Part shown: piece after piece, positions 27,737 to 36,873 of the stretch | Layout of the letters: every line of letters starts with the position of its first letter | How positions within the stretch are numbered: position 1 is the first letter of the stretch | Origin: Pseudomonas fildesensis | Lineage (GTDB): Bacteria > Pseudomonadota > Gammaproteobacteria > Pseudomonadales > Pseudomonadaceae | NCBI RefSeq assembly: GCF_001050345.1 | Contig: NZ_LFMW01000009.1 | Location: 124,001-188,000 of the forward strand | Direction of reading: 5' to 3' | Length of the DNA: 64,000 bases | Notes under the pieces: generated by a model | Seen by the model: only the letters and a program-made list of their open reading frames with translations | What the model was told of the DNA's origin: nothing | The model's database searches: none | Translations under genes and position numbers: made by a program

Positions 27737-29368
27737 TCAGGGCTTGAGGCTTTGGGCCAGCTCTACCAGTTGCACAAATTCGTTGCGCAGGCCGAACGGG
27801 TCATCGCCTCGGGCCGAGCGTGCCAGTGCGGCGGTGTCCTGCAAGTTCATGCTGCCAGTGTAGCGGCCATCGCCCTTGAGCTGTTGGGCGAAGGCGGCCA
27901 CGGCGGCTGAGAATCGCAGGTCTTCGCTGGCCTTACCCGACGTGTTGCTCACAGGACGCTCGATCATGCGACTCTCACCGCCAGCCGCAGGCTTATAGCG
28001 CACACGCAGCATCGCTAGCTCAGCGGATTTTCCGTCAACCGCAGGTACGGACGCATAGCGCAGCGGCTCCAACCACCCCTTCTCGCCCTTCGGCACAATT
28101 TCGTACAACGCGGTCACCGTATGGCCTGCACCCATCTCACCGGCATCCACCTTGTCGTTGTTGAAATCCTCACGCTTCAAGGCGCGGTTTTCATAGCCCA
28201 GCAAGCGGTATTCGCTGACCTGGGCCGGGTTGAATTCCACCTGCAATTTCACATCCCGCGCCACCACTGCCAGGGTCGAGCTGAGTTGGTCCACCAGCAC
28301 CTTGCGGGCTTCGCGCAGGTTGTCGATGTAGGCGTAGTTACCGTCGCCCGCATCGGCCAGTTGTTCCATCAGGTGTTCGTTGTAGTTGTCCACACCGAAA
28401 CCGAGGGTGGTCAGCGAAACACCGCTTTTGCGCTGGTCGACGGCCATCTGCTTGAGGCTGTCGAAATCGCTGATGCCCACGTTGAAGTCACCGTCCGTGG
28501 CCAGCAGGATGCGATTGATGCCCTTATCGATAAAGCCTTCGCGGGCCATCTGGTAGGCCAGTTCGATGCCGGATGCGCCCGCAGTGGAGCCACCGGCGGT
28601 GAGTTGGTCGATGGCGTTGCGGATCTTCACCTTGTCGCGGCCAGAGGTCGGCTTGAGCACCACGCGCGATTCACCGGCGTAGACCACCAGCGACACGCGG
28701 TCCTGGTCGCGCAACTGATCCACCAGCAATTTCAGGGTGCTTTTCACCAGCGGCAAGCCTTCGCGGCGGTCCATAGAGCCGGACACATCCACCAGAAACA
28801 CCAGATTTGCCGGCGCGAGGTCGGCCACGGCGCGGTCGGAAGCCTTGATGCCGATGCGCAGCAATTTAGTGCGAGGGTTCCACGGGGTCGCGGCGACTTC
28901 GCTGGTCACGCCAAACGGCGAGCCATCGGTGGGCAGGGCGTAGTTGTAGGGGAAGTAATTGACCATTTCCTCGAGTCGCACAGCGCCTTCGGGCGGTAGG
29001 CTGCCTTGGTTGAGGAAACGTCGTACGTTGGCATAGCTGCCGGTGTCGACATCGACGCTAAACGTCGAGACAGGTGTTTGGGCGACGCTGTGCACCGGGT
29101 TGTCCGGCAGGTTTTCGTACTGCTCGCGGGGTTCACTGACGTAGTCCATCGCGGCGGACTCCTGCCCCCTCAAGCGCGAGGTCATCGGCGCAGGCATGGC
29201 CATGCGTTTGACCAACGCCGGCTCGCTTTTCAGCTCAGCCACAGGTGCCGCCTCGGCAGGCTTGGCTGCATCGCGGGACGAAGACAGCCCACACCCGGCC
29301 AGCGCCACCAGCAAGGTGACGGCAAAGCCCTGGGCAGCAGGACGCAAGAAGAGCAAATGACGGGACAT
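27737..29368 (-). CDS. YfbK-type von Willebrand factor A domain lipoprotein
   Basis: About 543 residues from MSRHLLFLRP (GAGG 8 bases upstream). The signal peptide ends in the lipobox LVALAGC. A YfbK-type N-terminal domain (FSVDVDTGSYANVRRFLNQG, EEMVNYFPYNY) is followed by the VWA fold with its MIDAS DVSGSMDRREG (about 200) and ATDGDFNVG (about 300), then a DUF3520-like C-terminus. It probably scaffolds a protein complex at the envelope. It follows the sigma/anti-sigma pair on the same strand with a REP in between. Confidence 0.88.
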   Translation of the reverse strand: MSRHLLFLRPAAQGFAVTLLVALAGCGLSSSRDAAKPAEAAPVAELKSEPALVKRMAMPAPMTSRLRGQESAAMDYVSEPREQYENLPDNPVHSVAQTPVSTFSVDVDTGSYANVRRFLNQGSLPPEGAVRLEEMVNYFPYNYALPTDGSPFGVTSEVAATPWNPRTKLLRIGIKASDRAVADLAPANLVFLVDVSGSMDRREGLPLVKSTLKLLVDQLRDQDRVSLVVYAGESRVVLKPTSGRDKVKIRNAIDQLTAGGSTAGASGIELAYQMAREGFIDKGINRILLATDGDFNVGISDFDSLKQMAVDQRKSGVSLTTLGFGVDNYNEHLMEQLADAGDGNYAYIDNLREARKVLVDQLSSTLAVVARDVKLQVEFNPAQVSEYRLLGYENRALKREDFNNDKVDAGEMGAGHTVTALYEIVPKGEKGWLEPLRYASVPAVDGKSAELAMLRVRYKPAAGGESRMIERPVSNTSGKASEDLRFSAAVAAFAQQLKGDGRYTGSMNLQDTAALARSARGDDPFGLRNEFVQLVELAQSLKP

Positions 29369-29450
29369 GGGCTGAACCTCGTGAATGAATAATCCGTTCA
29401 CAAGGTCAGACGCAGGGTGCGGGCGATTCGGGTTAAACCGTTAAAACGAC

Positions 29451-30077
29451 TTACGGGCAGGCACGATCCGCAGCCGGCACCGACGGCATCGCCCTGGGGA
29501 TCGATGCGTTCAGCGCCTGCAACTCGTAGACAAAAAACGGGCAGCGCATGCCCATTTTGCCGTCTGCATCGCCACCGTAAACCATGCCGACGTAGGCCTC
29601 GTACTGGCGGCCCTTTTCAAAGGTATACACCCGCGAAAGCGCCGGGCACTTGCTATAGGTGCTGCCGTAGCTACCCACCGACAGCTCCTCGCGCACCAAC
29701 AAAAACGGCGCGCCCGCCGGCACCTGGTATTCGGCAACGATCTCGGTGTACTCACCTTCTGCCATCCTGACCCCGCCCAGGTACGCGGGCATCTTCGGCA
29801 ACACGCGCGGCGCCATGCCTAACTGCGCCGGCACCAGCGGTGACTGTGGGTAATTGATGCTCGGCTTGTCACCGTCATAAAAGCGTCCGGCCTTGGCCAA
29901 ACCCTGTTCATTACCCACACAACCGCTGTAGCGGGCGCCGCGCACTTCGCCGTTGGTGATGACGCGTAACTTGGCAGTATCGGTGCCGGGCGTGGGCTCC
30001 ACGTAGGGAACCCACGGTTGGTGATTGCAAGCGCTCAGCAACAACGTGCAGAACAGGGCAAGTGGCTTCAGATCCAT
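29451..30077 (-). CDS. Lipoprotein of unknown function
   Basis: 208 residues. MDLKPLALFCTLLLSAC is a signal peptide with lipobox LLSAC, so it is probably anchored in the outer membrane. The mature part has about six cysteines and a beta-rich pattern (VAEYQVPAGAPFLLVREE, YTFEKGRQYEAYVGMVYGG). It is not recognised. ATG 30077 is chosen because the signal peptide starts there; the frame runs on to a TTG at 30095. Confidence 0.65.
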   Translation of the reverse strand: MDLKPLALFCTLLLSACNHQPWVPYVEPTPGTDTAKLRVITNGEVRGARYSGCVGNEQGLAKAGRFYDGDKPSINYPQSPLVPAQLGMAPRVLPKMPAYLGGVRMAEGEYTEIVAEYQVPAGAPFLLVREELSVGSYGSTYSKCPALSRVYTFEKGRQYEAYVGMVYGGDADGKMGMRCPFFVYELQALNASIPRAMPSVPAADRACP

Positions 30078-30226
30078 CAGGAGGCGTCCATGCAAAAAAG
30101 GCGGGAGTAACGCAATACGGGCGGCGACTTTACTCTGCCACCTCGTGGACCGGAAGCCACTGCCCTAAAGTTATGCGTGCTCCGGTCGAGACCCTGAGTT
30201 GATTCGTTCATTTATAGGGAAATTGT

Positions 30227-30838
30227 GTGTTGAAAACTCTCTACCGCGCTGCCGTCCTGGCCGCCGCGCTGTCGATGACCGGCTGCGTGTCCTACACCGT
30301 CACCGGCCCTATCGGCGCCCCACTTCACCCGGCACCTGTCAGCAGCCCGCGCAGCGCGCAAGTCGCGGATGTCACCGTCACTGCGACCGACGTCAACGAC
30401 GCTAATAAGACGGCCATCAGCCGCTCGCTCACGGCCCAGCTCAACCAGTACGTGCGCACGGCGGGCTACTTCAAACAGGTCACCGAGTACCCGGTACGCC
30501 TGGGCGAGCAGGATGTGTCGCTCAAGTTCAACATGACCTCCCTCAAGGGCCACCGTGGCGTGCACCCGGCCTATGTCCCCGGCGCCTTGCTGACGTTGAC
30601 GATCTGGATTTGGGTCAACGGCCCGATCTTCGTCGACACCTTCGACGTGGCCGGCGACCTGGTGATCGTCGATCGCGACGGCAAGGAACTGGCGAGTGCC
30701 AAGCAAGAGGTCAAGTTCGAGCGCAACGTGGGCCTGTACGGTCGCGAATACTGGGCCCCGACCATGGGCGCCAAACAGCTGAACGAACTGGTCGCGCAAC
30801 TGCTCGACAGCGCCACCGCCAAACTGGCCAAGCCGTAA
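30227..30838 (+). CDS. Lipoprotein, first of a pair
   Basis: 203 residues, GTG start at 30227 with AGGGA about 8 bases upstream. The signal peptide has lipobox SMTGC. The mature part opens with VSYTVTGPIGAPLHP and has one hydrophobic stretch (ALLTLTIWIWVNGPIFVDTF). The next gene, 16 bases away, encodes a similar lipoprotein (both start CVSY and have KDGKELG or RDGKELA in the second half), so the two form an operon and probably a complex. Function unknown. Confidence 0.7.
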   Translation: MLKTLYRAAVLAAALSMTGCVSYTVTGPIGAPLHPAPVSSPRSAQVADVTVTATDVNDANKTAISRSLTAQLNQYVRTAGYFKQVTEYPVRLGEQDVSLKFNMTSLKGHRGVHPAYVPGALLTLTIWIWVNGPIFVDTFDVAGDLVIVDRDGKELASAKQEVKFERNVGLYGREYWAPTMGAKQLNELVAQLLDSATAKLAKP

Positions 30839-30854
30839 TTTCAAGGAGCAACAC

Positions 30855-31442
30855 ATGAAGGGATTGATCAAGCACAGCCTGGTCCTCGCCGCCGTCTTGC
30901 TGAGCGGTTGCGTGTCTTACTCGCAACACGAACTGCCGCCGGTACAAACCTGGCCGCCGACCGCTAACGCGCCGGCGCAAAAACCGACAGCGTTCGTGCG
31001 CACCACGGCGCTGAACCAGGTCAACGGCGGCGCCGGCAACACCGCGCCCGGCGCGCCTGCCGCGTTGTGGGAAAAATCCGTGGCCGACGCGTTCCGCCAG
31101 TCCAACCGCTTCTCGCGGGTGAGCACCGACAAGGTCGACTCGGATATCTATGCCGATGCGACGCTGCACAACAACGAAGAGTACAGTCCGGTCTCGGCGT
31201 TCATCACCGGCTTCACGTTCTTCGTCATCCCGACCACGGCAAAGAACATTTTTACCCTGGAGACGGTGTTCAAGGACAAGGACGGCAAGGAACTGGGCCG
31301 CGTCAAAAAGAGTGAATCGGTGCGCACGTGGGTGCATCTGGTGCTGATCGTGGGCATCCCGTTCCAGACGGACACGCGGGAAGTGGTCGAGGCGTTGACG
31401 CGCAGCACGCTGGATGAGGCCGTGCAGCGCAAGTTGTTCTGA
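30855..31442 (+). CDS. Lipoprotein, second of a pair
   Basis: 195 residues. The signal peptide ends in lipobox LLSGC, followed by VSYSQHELPPVQTWPP. The middle contains FITGFTFFVIPTTAKNIFTLETVFKDKDGKELGRV, a hydrophobic segment then a beta motif, as in its neighbour. AAGGAG lies 7 bases before the ATG. It is envelope-located and probably works with the gene at 30227. A REP element follows. Confidence 0.72.
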   Translation: MKGLIKHSLVLAAVLLSGCVSYSQHELPPVQTWPPTANAPAQKPTAFVRTTALNQVNGGAGNTAPGAPAALWEKSVADAFRQSNRFSRVSTDKVDSDIYADATLHNNEEYSPVSAFITGFTFFVIPTTAKNIFTLETVFKDKDGKELGRVKKSESVRTWVHLVLIVGIPFQTDTREVVEALTRSTLDEAVQRKLF

Positions 31443-31492
31443 GGTCCGGCGGGCACTGCCCTAATGCCGGTCCGAAAGAGCAAACAGTAAAC

Positions 31493-31584
31493 TGTGGCGA
31501 GGGTGCTTGCTCCCGTTGGACTGCGTAGCAGTCCCATGTTTGGGGCCGCTTCGCAGCCCAACGGGAGCAAGCTCCCTCGCCACA
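31493..31584. repeat. Inverted REP pair (BIME-like)
   Basis: TGTGGCGAGGG(T)GCTTGCTCCCGTTGG at 31493-31519 is inverted at 31558-31584 with one mismatch. A smaller inner repeat (GACTGC-GTA-GCAGTC) lies between. It can fold into a long hairpin between the converging lipoprotein and autotransporter genes and may end transcription of both. Confidence 0.85.
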
Positions 31585-31610
31585 GGTCTAGCGTACTTAC
31601 TTAGCTGAGC

Positions 31611-34199
31611 TTAAAACGCGTAGCGCGCTTTGAGCATCACGCCATCCGCATCAAACCCACTGCGAGCCTGGCGGGTGTAGCTGGCGCCGACCGAGAAGTC
31701 CCACACCTGGTAGTTCACGCCCACACTGGCTTCGTAGCTGTCACGTGCGACTGATGCACCGGTGACCGTGAACGCCGAACCGCCCAGCATATAGCTGGAG
31801 GTTTGCGCCACGCGGTCGCCCATCAGGTCGTGGTACGCCATCAACGTCGCTTCCGGCTGCAAGCTGCCGGCGCCCATTGGCAGGTTGCCGGCCAAACGCA
31901 CGCCAGCGCCCAACTCACCCACTTCATAACGCTGCGAGCGGGTGCTCAGAGCTGCCGAAGAACCTTTCTCATCATAGCCATCCATGCGCACGTTGGAGTA
32001 GCGCGCGGCCACACGAGGCTCGATCACCACCGCCTGCGACGGCTTGAAGCTGTAGCCGCCGATCACGCTGGCCGACAACACATTGCTGTCGTAACTGCCC
32101 TTGGCCGTGGTGCCGGCGATGTGGCGTTTGCTGTCGTTCTCGTTGTGGCCGTAGCTGAGGCTGCCGTCGACAAACCAGTTCTGCAGCGACCAGTTACCGT
32201 ACAGCGACAGCGCGTGGCCCTCGACGTCGGTCTTGTTGCCCAGGTCGGAATGGATGTTGGAGTTGAGGTAGCTGTACGCCACGCCCAGGATGGTGGTGTC
32301 GTTCAAGCGACCGTCCACACCCACCGCCATGCCGCTGCTGTTGGCCGAGTAGCCGTTGTCACCGCCACGGCCGTCCTGGTCCATATTGCTGCTCAGGCCC
32401 TGCACCCACACGCCGCCGGTTTGATGGGTTTCACGCTGGTCGGTGAGGCGATTGAAGATCGCGCCGTTGACCACGGTTTGCCCCGACAACGCCACGTCGA
32501 GGGCGCCACGATTCACGTCTGGCTTGAGCTGGTCGCCGATCTGCGCCAGTTGCTGCGCCGTGCCGGCGTTGGCCAGGGCCTGGAAGACCTGGTCGTCTGT
32601 GCTGAGTTGGCTCAGTACGCCATTCTTGAAGCTGTTGACCGCCGTGGCCGACGCCGCGCTGGCGCCTACACCGGCGAGGTCTTGCTGCACTTGCTGGTTG
32701 TCTTTGACCGCCACCACCGCCTTGACCGTTTGTGCATCAGCCGAGTAGCTGAGCACGTTCAACAGCGACGAAGAACTGGCCACAGACAGGCCGTTGTCTT
32801 GCACGCTGGTGGCTTGCAGCAGGGTGTACTGGGTGCCGTTGTTGGTGCTGGCGAAGTCGCCCGGGTTGGCGCTCACAGTCAGCTTCGACGCCTGGGCGAA
32901 GTTGGCGGCACCGTTGACGGTCAGGTACGGCGTGGTCGGCACGACGCTGTCAGACAGGTGCATATCGATGCCGGCGCCGCTGGCCACGTTGAGGTCGCCG
33001 GTGATGGCGGTGCCTGGGGCCGAGAGGTTCAGGGAACCTGAGTTGATCGACACCGGGGCAATGATGCGGTTGCCGGTGAAACCGGCCTGGCCGTCGATGT
33101 TCACCGCGTTAAGGTTCAGCACGTCGCCGATGATGTTGCCGCCGGTCCAGTTCAGCGAAGCCAGGTTGGCGGCGTTGATGGCGGTGCCGGAATTGCTGCG
33201 GATTTCGCCGGCTTGTTGGTTGATTTCAAAGGGCGAGGTCTGGTCGGCGGTATCGACGGTAATCGCGATGCCATCCGCCGTAATAGTGCCCCGGTTGACG
33301 ATGCCGCGCGCGCCCGTGGCGCTGGTCTGTGCGAACGTCGCACCAGAAAACTCAAAGGCGTTGGCGTCTGTGCCCTTGGCTTCGATGGTGCCGGTGTTGA
33401 GGATGTAATCGACGGTGCCGTTATAGAAAAACAGCCCCTTCGCTTCATTGCCATTGGCGGAAATCAGGCCACTGTTTTCGATCCGCAAAGGGCTGGTGTC
33501 GGTTTCCACCTCAATACCCCAAGCGCCTTCACCGGTCGCAGTAATCGAGCCCGAGTTGAGGAGCTTGCCGCCGATGGTAGTAGGCGTGCCGCCATTGACG
33601 TCCAGGATCAAGCCAATCGCATCCCGGCCAACCATGTCGATCACACCGGTATTGGAAACGTCCCCGGCAATGGTAGTGCCATGCAGGTAAATGCCTTCGC
33701 CACCGCCCAGGTAAAACGGCGCCGGCGCAGGGCCCGGCGGCGGCGTCGAACGGATCGTGCCGGAGTTGATGACGCTACCGCCAATGGTCGTGGCGCCGAT
33801 CTCCAGCCCTTCATAGCCACCGTTTTTCATCAGGATATTGCCCGCCTGAACCACATCCCCGGTGATAGTGCCGGGGTTCAGATTGGGCGGGCCGGACCAG
33901 AACAACGGATCGATGGCTATCGCTCTGATCGTTTTGCCTTGTGAATCCAGCGTGATGTCTGCGCGATTGATCAACGAGCCTTGAATACTGGTGTTGGCAA
34001 AGCCCAGACCGGCGGGAAGGGTGGTGTTGGAATCGACCACCTGAGAGAACTGGCCAGTGATGGTCACCGGCTCGTTGAAGGCCTCATTGATCCAAATATT
34101 CTTGCCCTGGCCCAGGTCGAACTCCACTGCCAGCACTTGAGTGCTGATTGCGCCAACCATGATTGCCAACAGGCTTTTTTGGAACTGCTTACGCTTCAT
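31611..34199 (-). CDS. Autotransporter (type Va) with C-terminal beta-barrel
   Basis: 862 residues from MKRKQFQKSLLAIMVG (GGAG 6 bases before ATG 34199). The signal peptide ends near STQVLA. The passenger (about 25-560) is built of repeated short strands with N/G turns (SGTIRSTP, NTGVIDMVGRDAI, NSGSITATGEGAWGIEV), typical of a beta-helix. The last 280 residues are an autotransporter barrel (GVWVQGLSSNMDQDG to LKARYAF, ending in Phe for BAM recognition). No protease or lipase triad is seen. It is a surface protein, perhaps an adhesin. Confidence 0.88.
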   Translation of the reverse strand: MKRKQFQKSLLAIMVGAISTQVLAVEFDLGQGKNIWINEAFNEPVTITGQFSQVVDSNTTLPAGLGFANTSIQGSLINRADITLDSQGKTIRAIAIDPLFWSGPPNLNPGTITGDVVQAGNILMKNGGYEGLEIGATTIGGSVINSGTIRSTPPPGPAPAPFYLGGGEGIYLHGTTIAGDVSNTGVIDMVGRDAIGLILDVNGGTPTTIGGKLLNSGSITATGEGAWGIEVETDTSPLRIENSGLISANGNEAKGLFFYNGTVDYILNTGTIEAKGTDANAFEFSGATFAQTSATGARGIVNRGTITADGIAITVDTADQTSPFEINQQAGEIRSNSGTAINAANLASLNWTGGNIIGDVLNLNAVNIDGQAGFTGNRIIAPVSINSGSLNLSAPGTAITGDLNVASGAGIDMHLSDSVVPTTPYLTVNGAANFAQASKLTVSANPGDFASTNNGTQYTLLQATSVQDNGLSVASSSSLLNVLSYSADAQTVKAVVAVKDNQQVQQDLAGVGASAASATAVNSFKNGVLSQLSTDDQVFQALANAGTAQQLAQIGDQLKPDVNRGALDVALSGQTVVNGAIFNRLTDQRETHQTGGVWVQGLSSNMDQDGRGGDNGYSANSSGMAVGVDGRLNDTTILGVAYSYLNSNIHSDLGNKTDVEGHALSLYGNWSLQNWFVDGSLSYGHNENDSKRHIAGTTAKGSYDSNVLSASVIGGYSFKPSQAVVIEPRVAARYSNVRMDGYDEKGSSAALSTRSQRYEVGELGAGVRLAGNLPMGAGSLQPEATLMAYHDLMGDRVAQTSSYMLGGSAFTVTGASVARDSYEASVGVNYQVWDFSVGASYTRQARSGFDADGVMLKARYAF

Positions 34200-34554
34200 T
34201 TCTAACTCCATGAACTACAGGTAAAAGCCGCCAAGAGGCCCGGCGGCCGTAGGTGTACTGAGCGAAGGATCACAAGATCCGAATGCATGCCCCCGACGCG
34301 CTTGCCTGATACGCAGGCACGACAATTCGCACCGCGAGAGGCAGTGGCGAAGAAGGCAATAGGGGGAAAAGGCTCACATTAATCCTTAATGTTTTTGAAA
34401 ACGTTGCAGTCCATGCAGCCCGACCGGTTATGAGTGGGCGCGGTAAAGACACTGGAATGTAGGAAAAGGTTCGGAATTGTGTCGGAAAGTTGTGTAGTCG
34501 ATCACACTGAGGGGGCGTTTGAGAGGTGTGGGGCTTGAGGGAGTGGCGGGGTGC
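34200..34554. other. Promoter side of the autotransporter; no gene
   Basis: No supported frame. Runs such as AGGTTCGGAATTGTGTCGGAAAG and AT-rich patches near 34370-34400 may carry the autotransporter promoter. Confidence 0.35.
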
Positions 34555-34827
34555 TATGCCTTGCATGGTTTTGGGCGGGGGGCTTATAGTCCGGCCGTCG
34601 CTCAAAAGGCGATTCAGGTTTGGCGACCTGACAACAGAATGCAAAAGCAGCCGCTTTCATGCAGGTGTTTTTGCACCCGCAAAGCCGCGCCTTTTATGGC
34701 GGCTGTGCGCGGGAGACCTTCGGGTCTGCCGGTTTTCTGTTGCCGGTTCGCCAACCTGCGTACAGCTGCCACCCATTCGTTTGGCGACGAATGAGTGGTG
34801 GCCTCAACCACTAACAGAGTGTCAATT
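34555..34827 (+). promoter_or_regulatory. Conserved leader upstream of DUF3077 gene, copy 1
   Basis: This 273-base stretch matches 43916-44192 over most of its length: TGCCTTGC, CTTATAGTCCG, GGCGATTCAGGTTTGGCGACCTGAC, then GCGGGAGACCTTCGGGTCTGCCGGTTTTCT and GGTTCGCCAACCTGCGTACAGCTG. AGACC-TTCG-GGTCT is a stable tetraloop hairpin, and the CAGGTTTGGCGACC and GGTTCGCCAACCTG segments are nearly complementary, so a structured 5' leader is likely. It may control the downstream gene. Confidence 0.65.
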
Positions 34828-35097
34828 ATGAATCGATACATGCCCCTAACCGGCGGCGAAAGCACCCTCCCCGCCCTAATCATCGACACCCAGGCGCCCC
34901 TCGACGTCCTCCACGACGCCGCCGTGCACCGCATTCAAGCCGTCACCCAGTTGCTGGAAAACCTGGCCTTCCGCGATCAACTCAGCAGCGATGCCGTGGT
35001 GCTGCAAGACTTTGCTCATCTGCTGGCGATTCCGCTGCGCGATGGGTGTGATTTGTTGGATGTGATCAGCCGCAGGCTCAACGCCGATCCGGCCTGA
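34828..35097 (+). CDS. DUF3077 family protein
   Basis: 89 residues, starting MNRYMPLTGGESTLPALIIDT. It is a small helical protein (LDVLHDAAVHRIQAVTQLLENLAF, then IPLRDGCDLLDVI) of a family common in Pseudomonas, of unknown function. The start is fixed by the copy at 44193, where MNRYMPLTG is conserved while upstream residues are not. It has a paralogue of about 75% identity at 44193-44462 with the same leader. Confidence 0.82.
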   Translation: MNRYMPLTGGESTLPALIIDTQAPLDVLHDAAVHRIQAVTQLLENLAFRDQLSSDAVVLQDFAHLLAIPLRDGCDLLDVISRRLNADPA

Positions 35098-35101
35098 GTG
35101 A

Positions 35102-35129
35102 AACCGGGCGGCCTCGGTGCCGCTCGGTT
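35102..35129 (+). terminator. Terminator-like hairpin after DUF3077 copy 1
   Basis: AACCG-g-GCGGC and GCCGC-t-CGGTT pair around CTCGGT just after the stop. No long T-run follows, so it is a weaker candidate. Confidence 0.5.
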
Positions 35130-35181
35130 CAGGAATTTAGGGCCCGGTAACAAAGAGGGAAAGATCTCCCCTGCTCTCACT

Positions 35182-35337
35182 TCATCCAATTAGTGATGCG
35201 TTTTTAAACGCAGTAACCATTATCGAAATCAATATAAAAGGCAAAACTGCCAATCCCGAAAAAATGGCATAGAAGGAACGCAAAAAACTTTTACTCCACG
35301 ATAGGCGTCGAACGTCATGGAGCAACCTCTTCGACAA
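35182..35337 (-). pseudogene. C-terminal fragment of a membrane immunity-like protein
   Basis: A frame of about 50 codons from TTG 35337, directly abutting the 57-bp MITE, encodes RRLSWSKSFLRSFYAIFSG followed by a hydrophobic segment (LAVLPFILISIMVTAF). It ends at 35182. It has no start of its own and looks like the end of an integral-membrane immunity protein whose beginning was removed when the MITE arrived. It is the last piece of the cassette array. Confidence 0.45.
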
Positions 35338-35339
35338 AT

Positions 35340-35396
35340 GGGGACGGATTTATTTAGAATAAGCAGCACTAAATTATTTTAAATAAATCCGTCCCC
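35340..35396. mobile_element. 57-bp MITE-like palindromic element, copy 1
   Basis: Terminal inverted repeats GGGGACGGATTTATTT and AAATAAATCCGTCCCC (16 bp, perfect) enclose 25 bases. Identical or nearly identical copies lie at 38276-38332 and 38765-38821, with right halves at 37416-37439 and 38830-38845. It codes for nothing and all copies face the same way. Here it sits between a truncated toxin and a truncated immunity gene. Confidence 0.85.
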
Positions 35397-35403
35397 TTTA
35401 TCG

Positions 35404-35670
35404 TCATGGCGGAACCGATGGACCTATAGCGCCGTCCGGCTTTACACCGGTCTTTGCCCTGACCATCAGGTCTCCGTCAGTAACGTTACCACCGTGAACA
35501 CCCAGTGAATGTGCGTTCGGATGACTTGTGAGCAACTCAAGTTTTTGTTGATCAATTTCACTTGAGGTATTTTTTGGGCCGTCGAAATTTGCATCCTTAG
35601 CTGCAGTTTTACCTGTCCCCACAACTCCTGCGTCTCCAGGAACCAAACCCGACGCACTACCTTTTGCACC
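35404..35670 (-). pseudogene. Truncated orphan CdiA-CT toxin module
   Basis: Starts at the junction motif GGTGCAAAAG (35670) and reads GAKGSASGLVPGDAGVVGTG, then TAAKDANFDGPK, a linker like that of the second cdiA (SGLVSGETKVVGSGESAANDANFGAK). The toxin part (HSLGVHGGNVTDGDLMVRAKTGVKPDG) stops 8 bases before the MITE at 35396, so the C-terminus is lost. An internal start (35646) could give 80 residues but no active toxin. Confidence 0.65.
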
Positions 35671-35706
35671 AGAGCCGACCTGATCCCTGCCTCCCGCTTA
35701 CTGGCG

Positions 35707-36345
35707 TCAACCCTGTACTGTTGGTCTGAAATCATCAATCGTCTTGTTTTTTTCTTTCAACAGAGACATGACAAACTCAGGATCAAAATCCATCAACAAT
35801 TCGATAGCATCATAAATTTTCCAGCTATGCACTTCGGGATGATCAATTATGGCGGCAAGATGCTCTTCAACAAGAGGCACATACTCTGAGTAGTTCTTCC
35901 TCTTCACGAAATCAAAAATCTTGGCTATTTCGAACGGTTTACTACTCGCCAAAGTAATAATCTTCGATAGCGGAGAATAGATCTGGACTCTAGCCGCCTC
36001 GACTTCCCCACGATCAGCCACATTGGCAAAATACCGAGTAACAGCCAAGAGTATTTGACGATAAGTGTCGTCGTACCCATATAGTCGATGGGAATAGGTT
36101 CCTTCGATGCCTTCGGGTTTTTCCATACTCCCTTCCAAAGCGATCAAGCCTTCATAGACGCCCCAACTGGTCAGTAGTTTCGCAGCCAAGAATTGCTCCT
36201 CATCGTTACTCGCATGACGGAGCAAATCCAGCACAGCGTCAATTCTTTCCTGTGGGATATCCTCTGGATCCAAATCTCCTGCCGTCACGGCATAATCTGC
36301 ATGCTCTGGAATGCTATTCAACAGTTCGTATGTTTTCGGCTCCAT
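35707..36345 (-). CDS. Probable immunity protein of the ART-like toxin module
   Basis: 212 residues, acidic, all-helical with HEAT-like pairs (IDAVLDLLRHASNDEEQFLAAKLL, then VPLVEEHLAAIIDHPE and IYDAIELLMDFDPEFVMSLL). It starts 9 bases after the toxin module at 36355-36858. The acidic charge and position directly after a toxin are standard for CDI immunity genes. Family not recognised. Confidence 0.65.
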   Translation of the reverse strand: MEPKTYELLNSIPEHADYAVTAGDLDPEDIPQERIDAVLDLLRHASNDEEQFLAAKLLTSWGVYEGLIALEGSMEKPEGIEGTYSHRLYGYDDTYRQILLAVTRYFANVADRGEVEAARVQIYSPLSKIITLASSKPFEIAKIFDFVKRKNYSEYVPLVEEHLAAIIDHPEVHSWKIYDAIELLMDFDPEFVMSLLKEKNKTIDDFRPTVQG

Positions 36346-36354
36346 AAAAAATAC

Positions 36355-36858
36355 CTATTTTTTTACTCTTTTAATATAGTCGGCTGGCACACAGCCCATA
36401 ATCAAACATTCACCATCGCGCTTAGCGTTCCCCAGATCTCTCTCCGCGTTAATCAACGAATCGCTGTTATTCTCAGATGGGTTTCTTGTATACCTTGCAC
36501 GGGCTGCATCCACTTTCGATTGCAATTCCGCTGTCACCTGTTGATTCGTCAAAAATTTGGTATCTGGCAGTGCGCCGGAATCAATGTCCTGCTGCAAGCG
36601 CTTAACGTCGATCTCAATTTTATCAGTACCATAGTTTTTCGGGTTCGACGTTGCAATTGGATCAGTAACAGATATATAGGGCGAATTCTCAGAATTGCCA
36701 CCACGCACGTGCGTTTGGACACTGCCAGTCCCGTTGACGTTGGGTGGAACCAAATCGCCGTTTTCATTGATATACGCTTTGGGTTTGCCGTTTCCGTTGA
36801 CCGTTGCGCTGAATTCGTTATCGCTGCGCACAACGATCTGACCTGGCCCTTTTGGACC
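36355..36858 (-). CDS. Orphan CdiA-CT toxin module, possibly ADP-ribosyltransferase-like
   Basis: Reads from the variant junction GGTCCAAAAG (G-P-K) at 36858 to 36355, with no start codon at its head; an internal ATG or GTG (36831) would give 158 residues. It contains QTHVRGGNSENSPYISVT, which resembles the H/R and S-T-S strands of small ADP-ribosyltransferase toxins, and a helical end. The assignment is by eye and weak. It abuts the immunity gene of the preceding cassette and precedes its own at 35707. Confidence 0.5.
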   Translation of the reverse strand, partial: GPKGPGQIVVRSDNEFSATVNGNGKPKAYINENGDLVPPNVNGTGSVQTHVRGGNSENSPYISVTDPIATSNPKNYGTDKIEIDVKRLQQDIDSGALPDTKFLTNQQVTAELQSKVDAARARYTRNPSENNSDSLINAERDLGNAKRDGECLIMGCVPADYIKRVKK

Positions 36859-36873
36859 ATTGGATGAGCAAGA

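Noticed and set aside
28121..28999. 292-codon plus-strand frame
   Set aside because: Antisense to the VWA lipoprotein gene, whose MIDAS motif proves the minus strand.
31803..33041. 412-codon plus-strand frame
   Set aside because: Opposite the autotransporter, with His/Arg/Val-rich content typical of reverse-strand reading of GC-rich beta-helix DNA.
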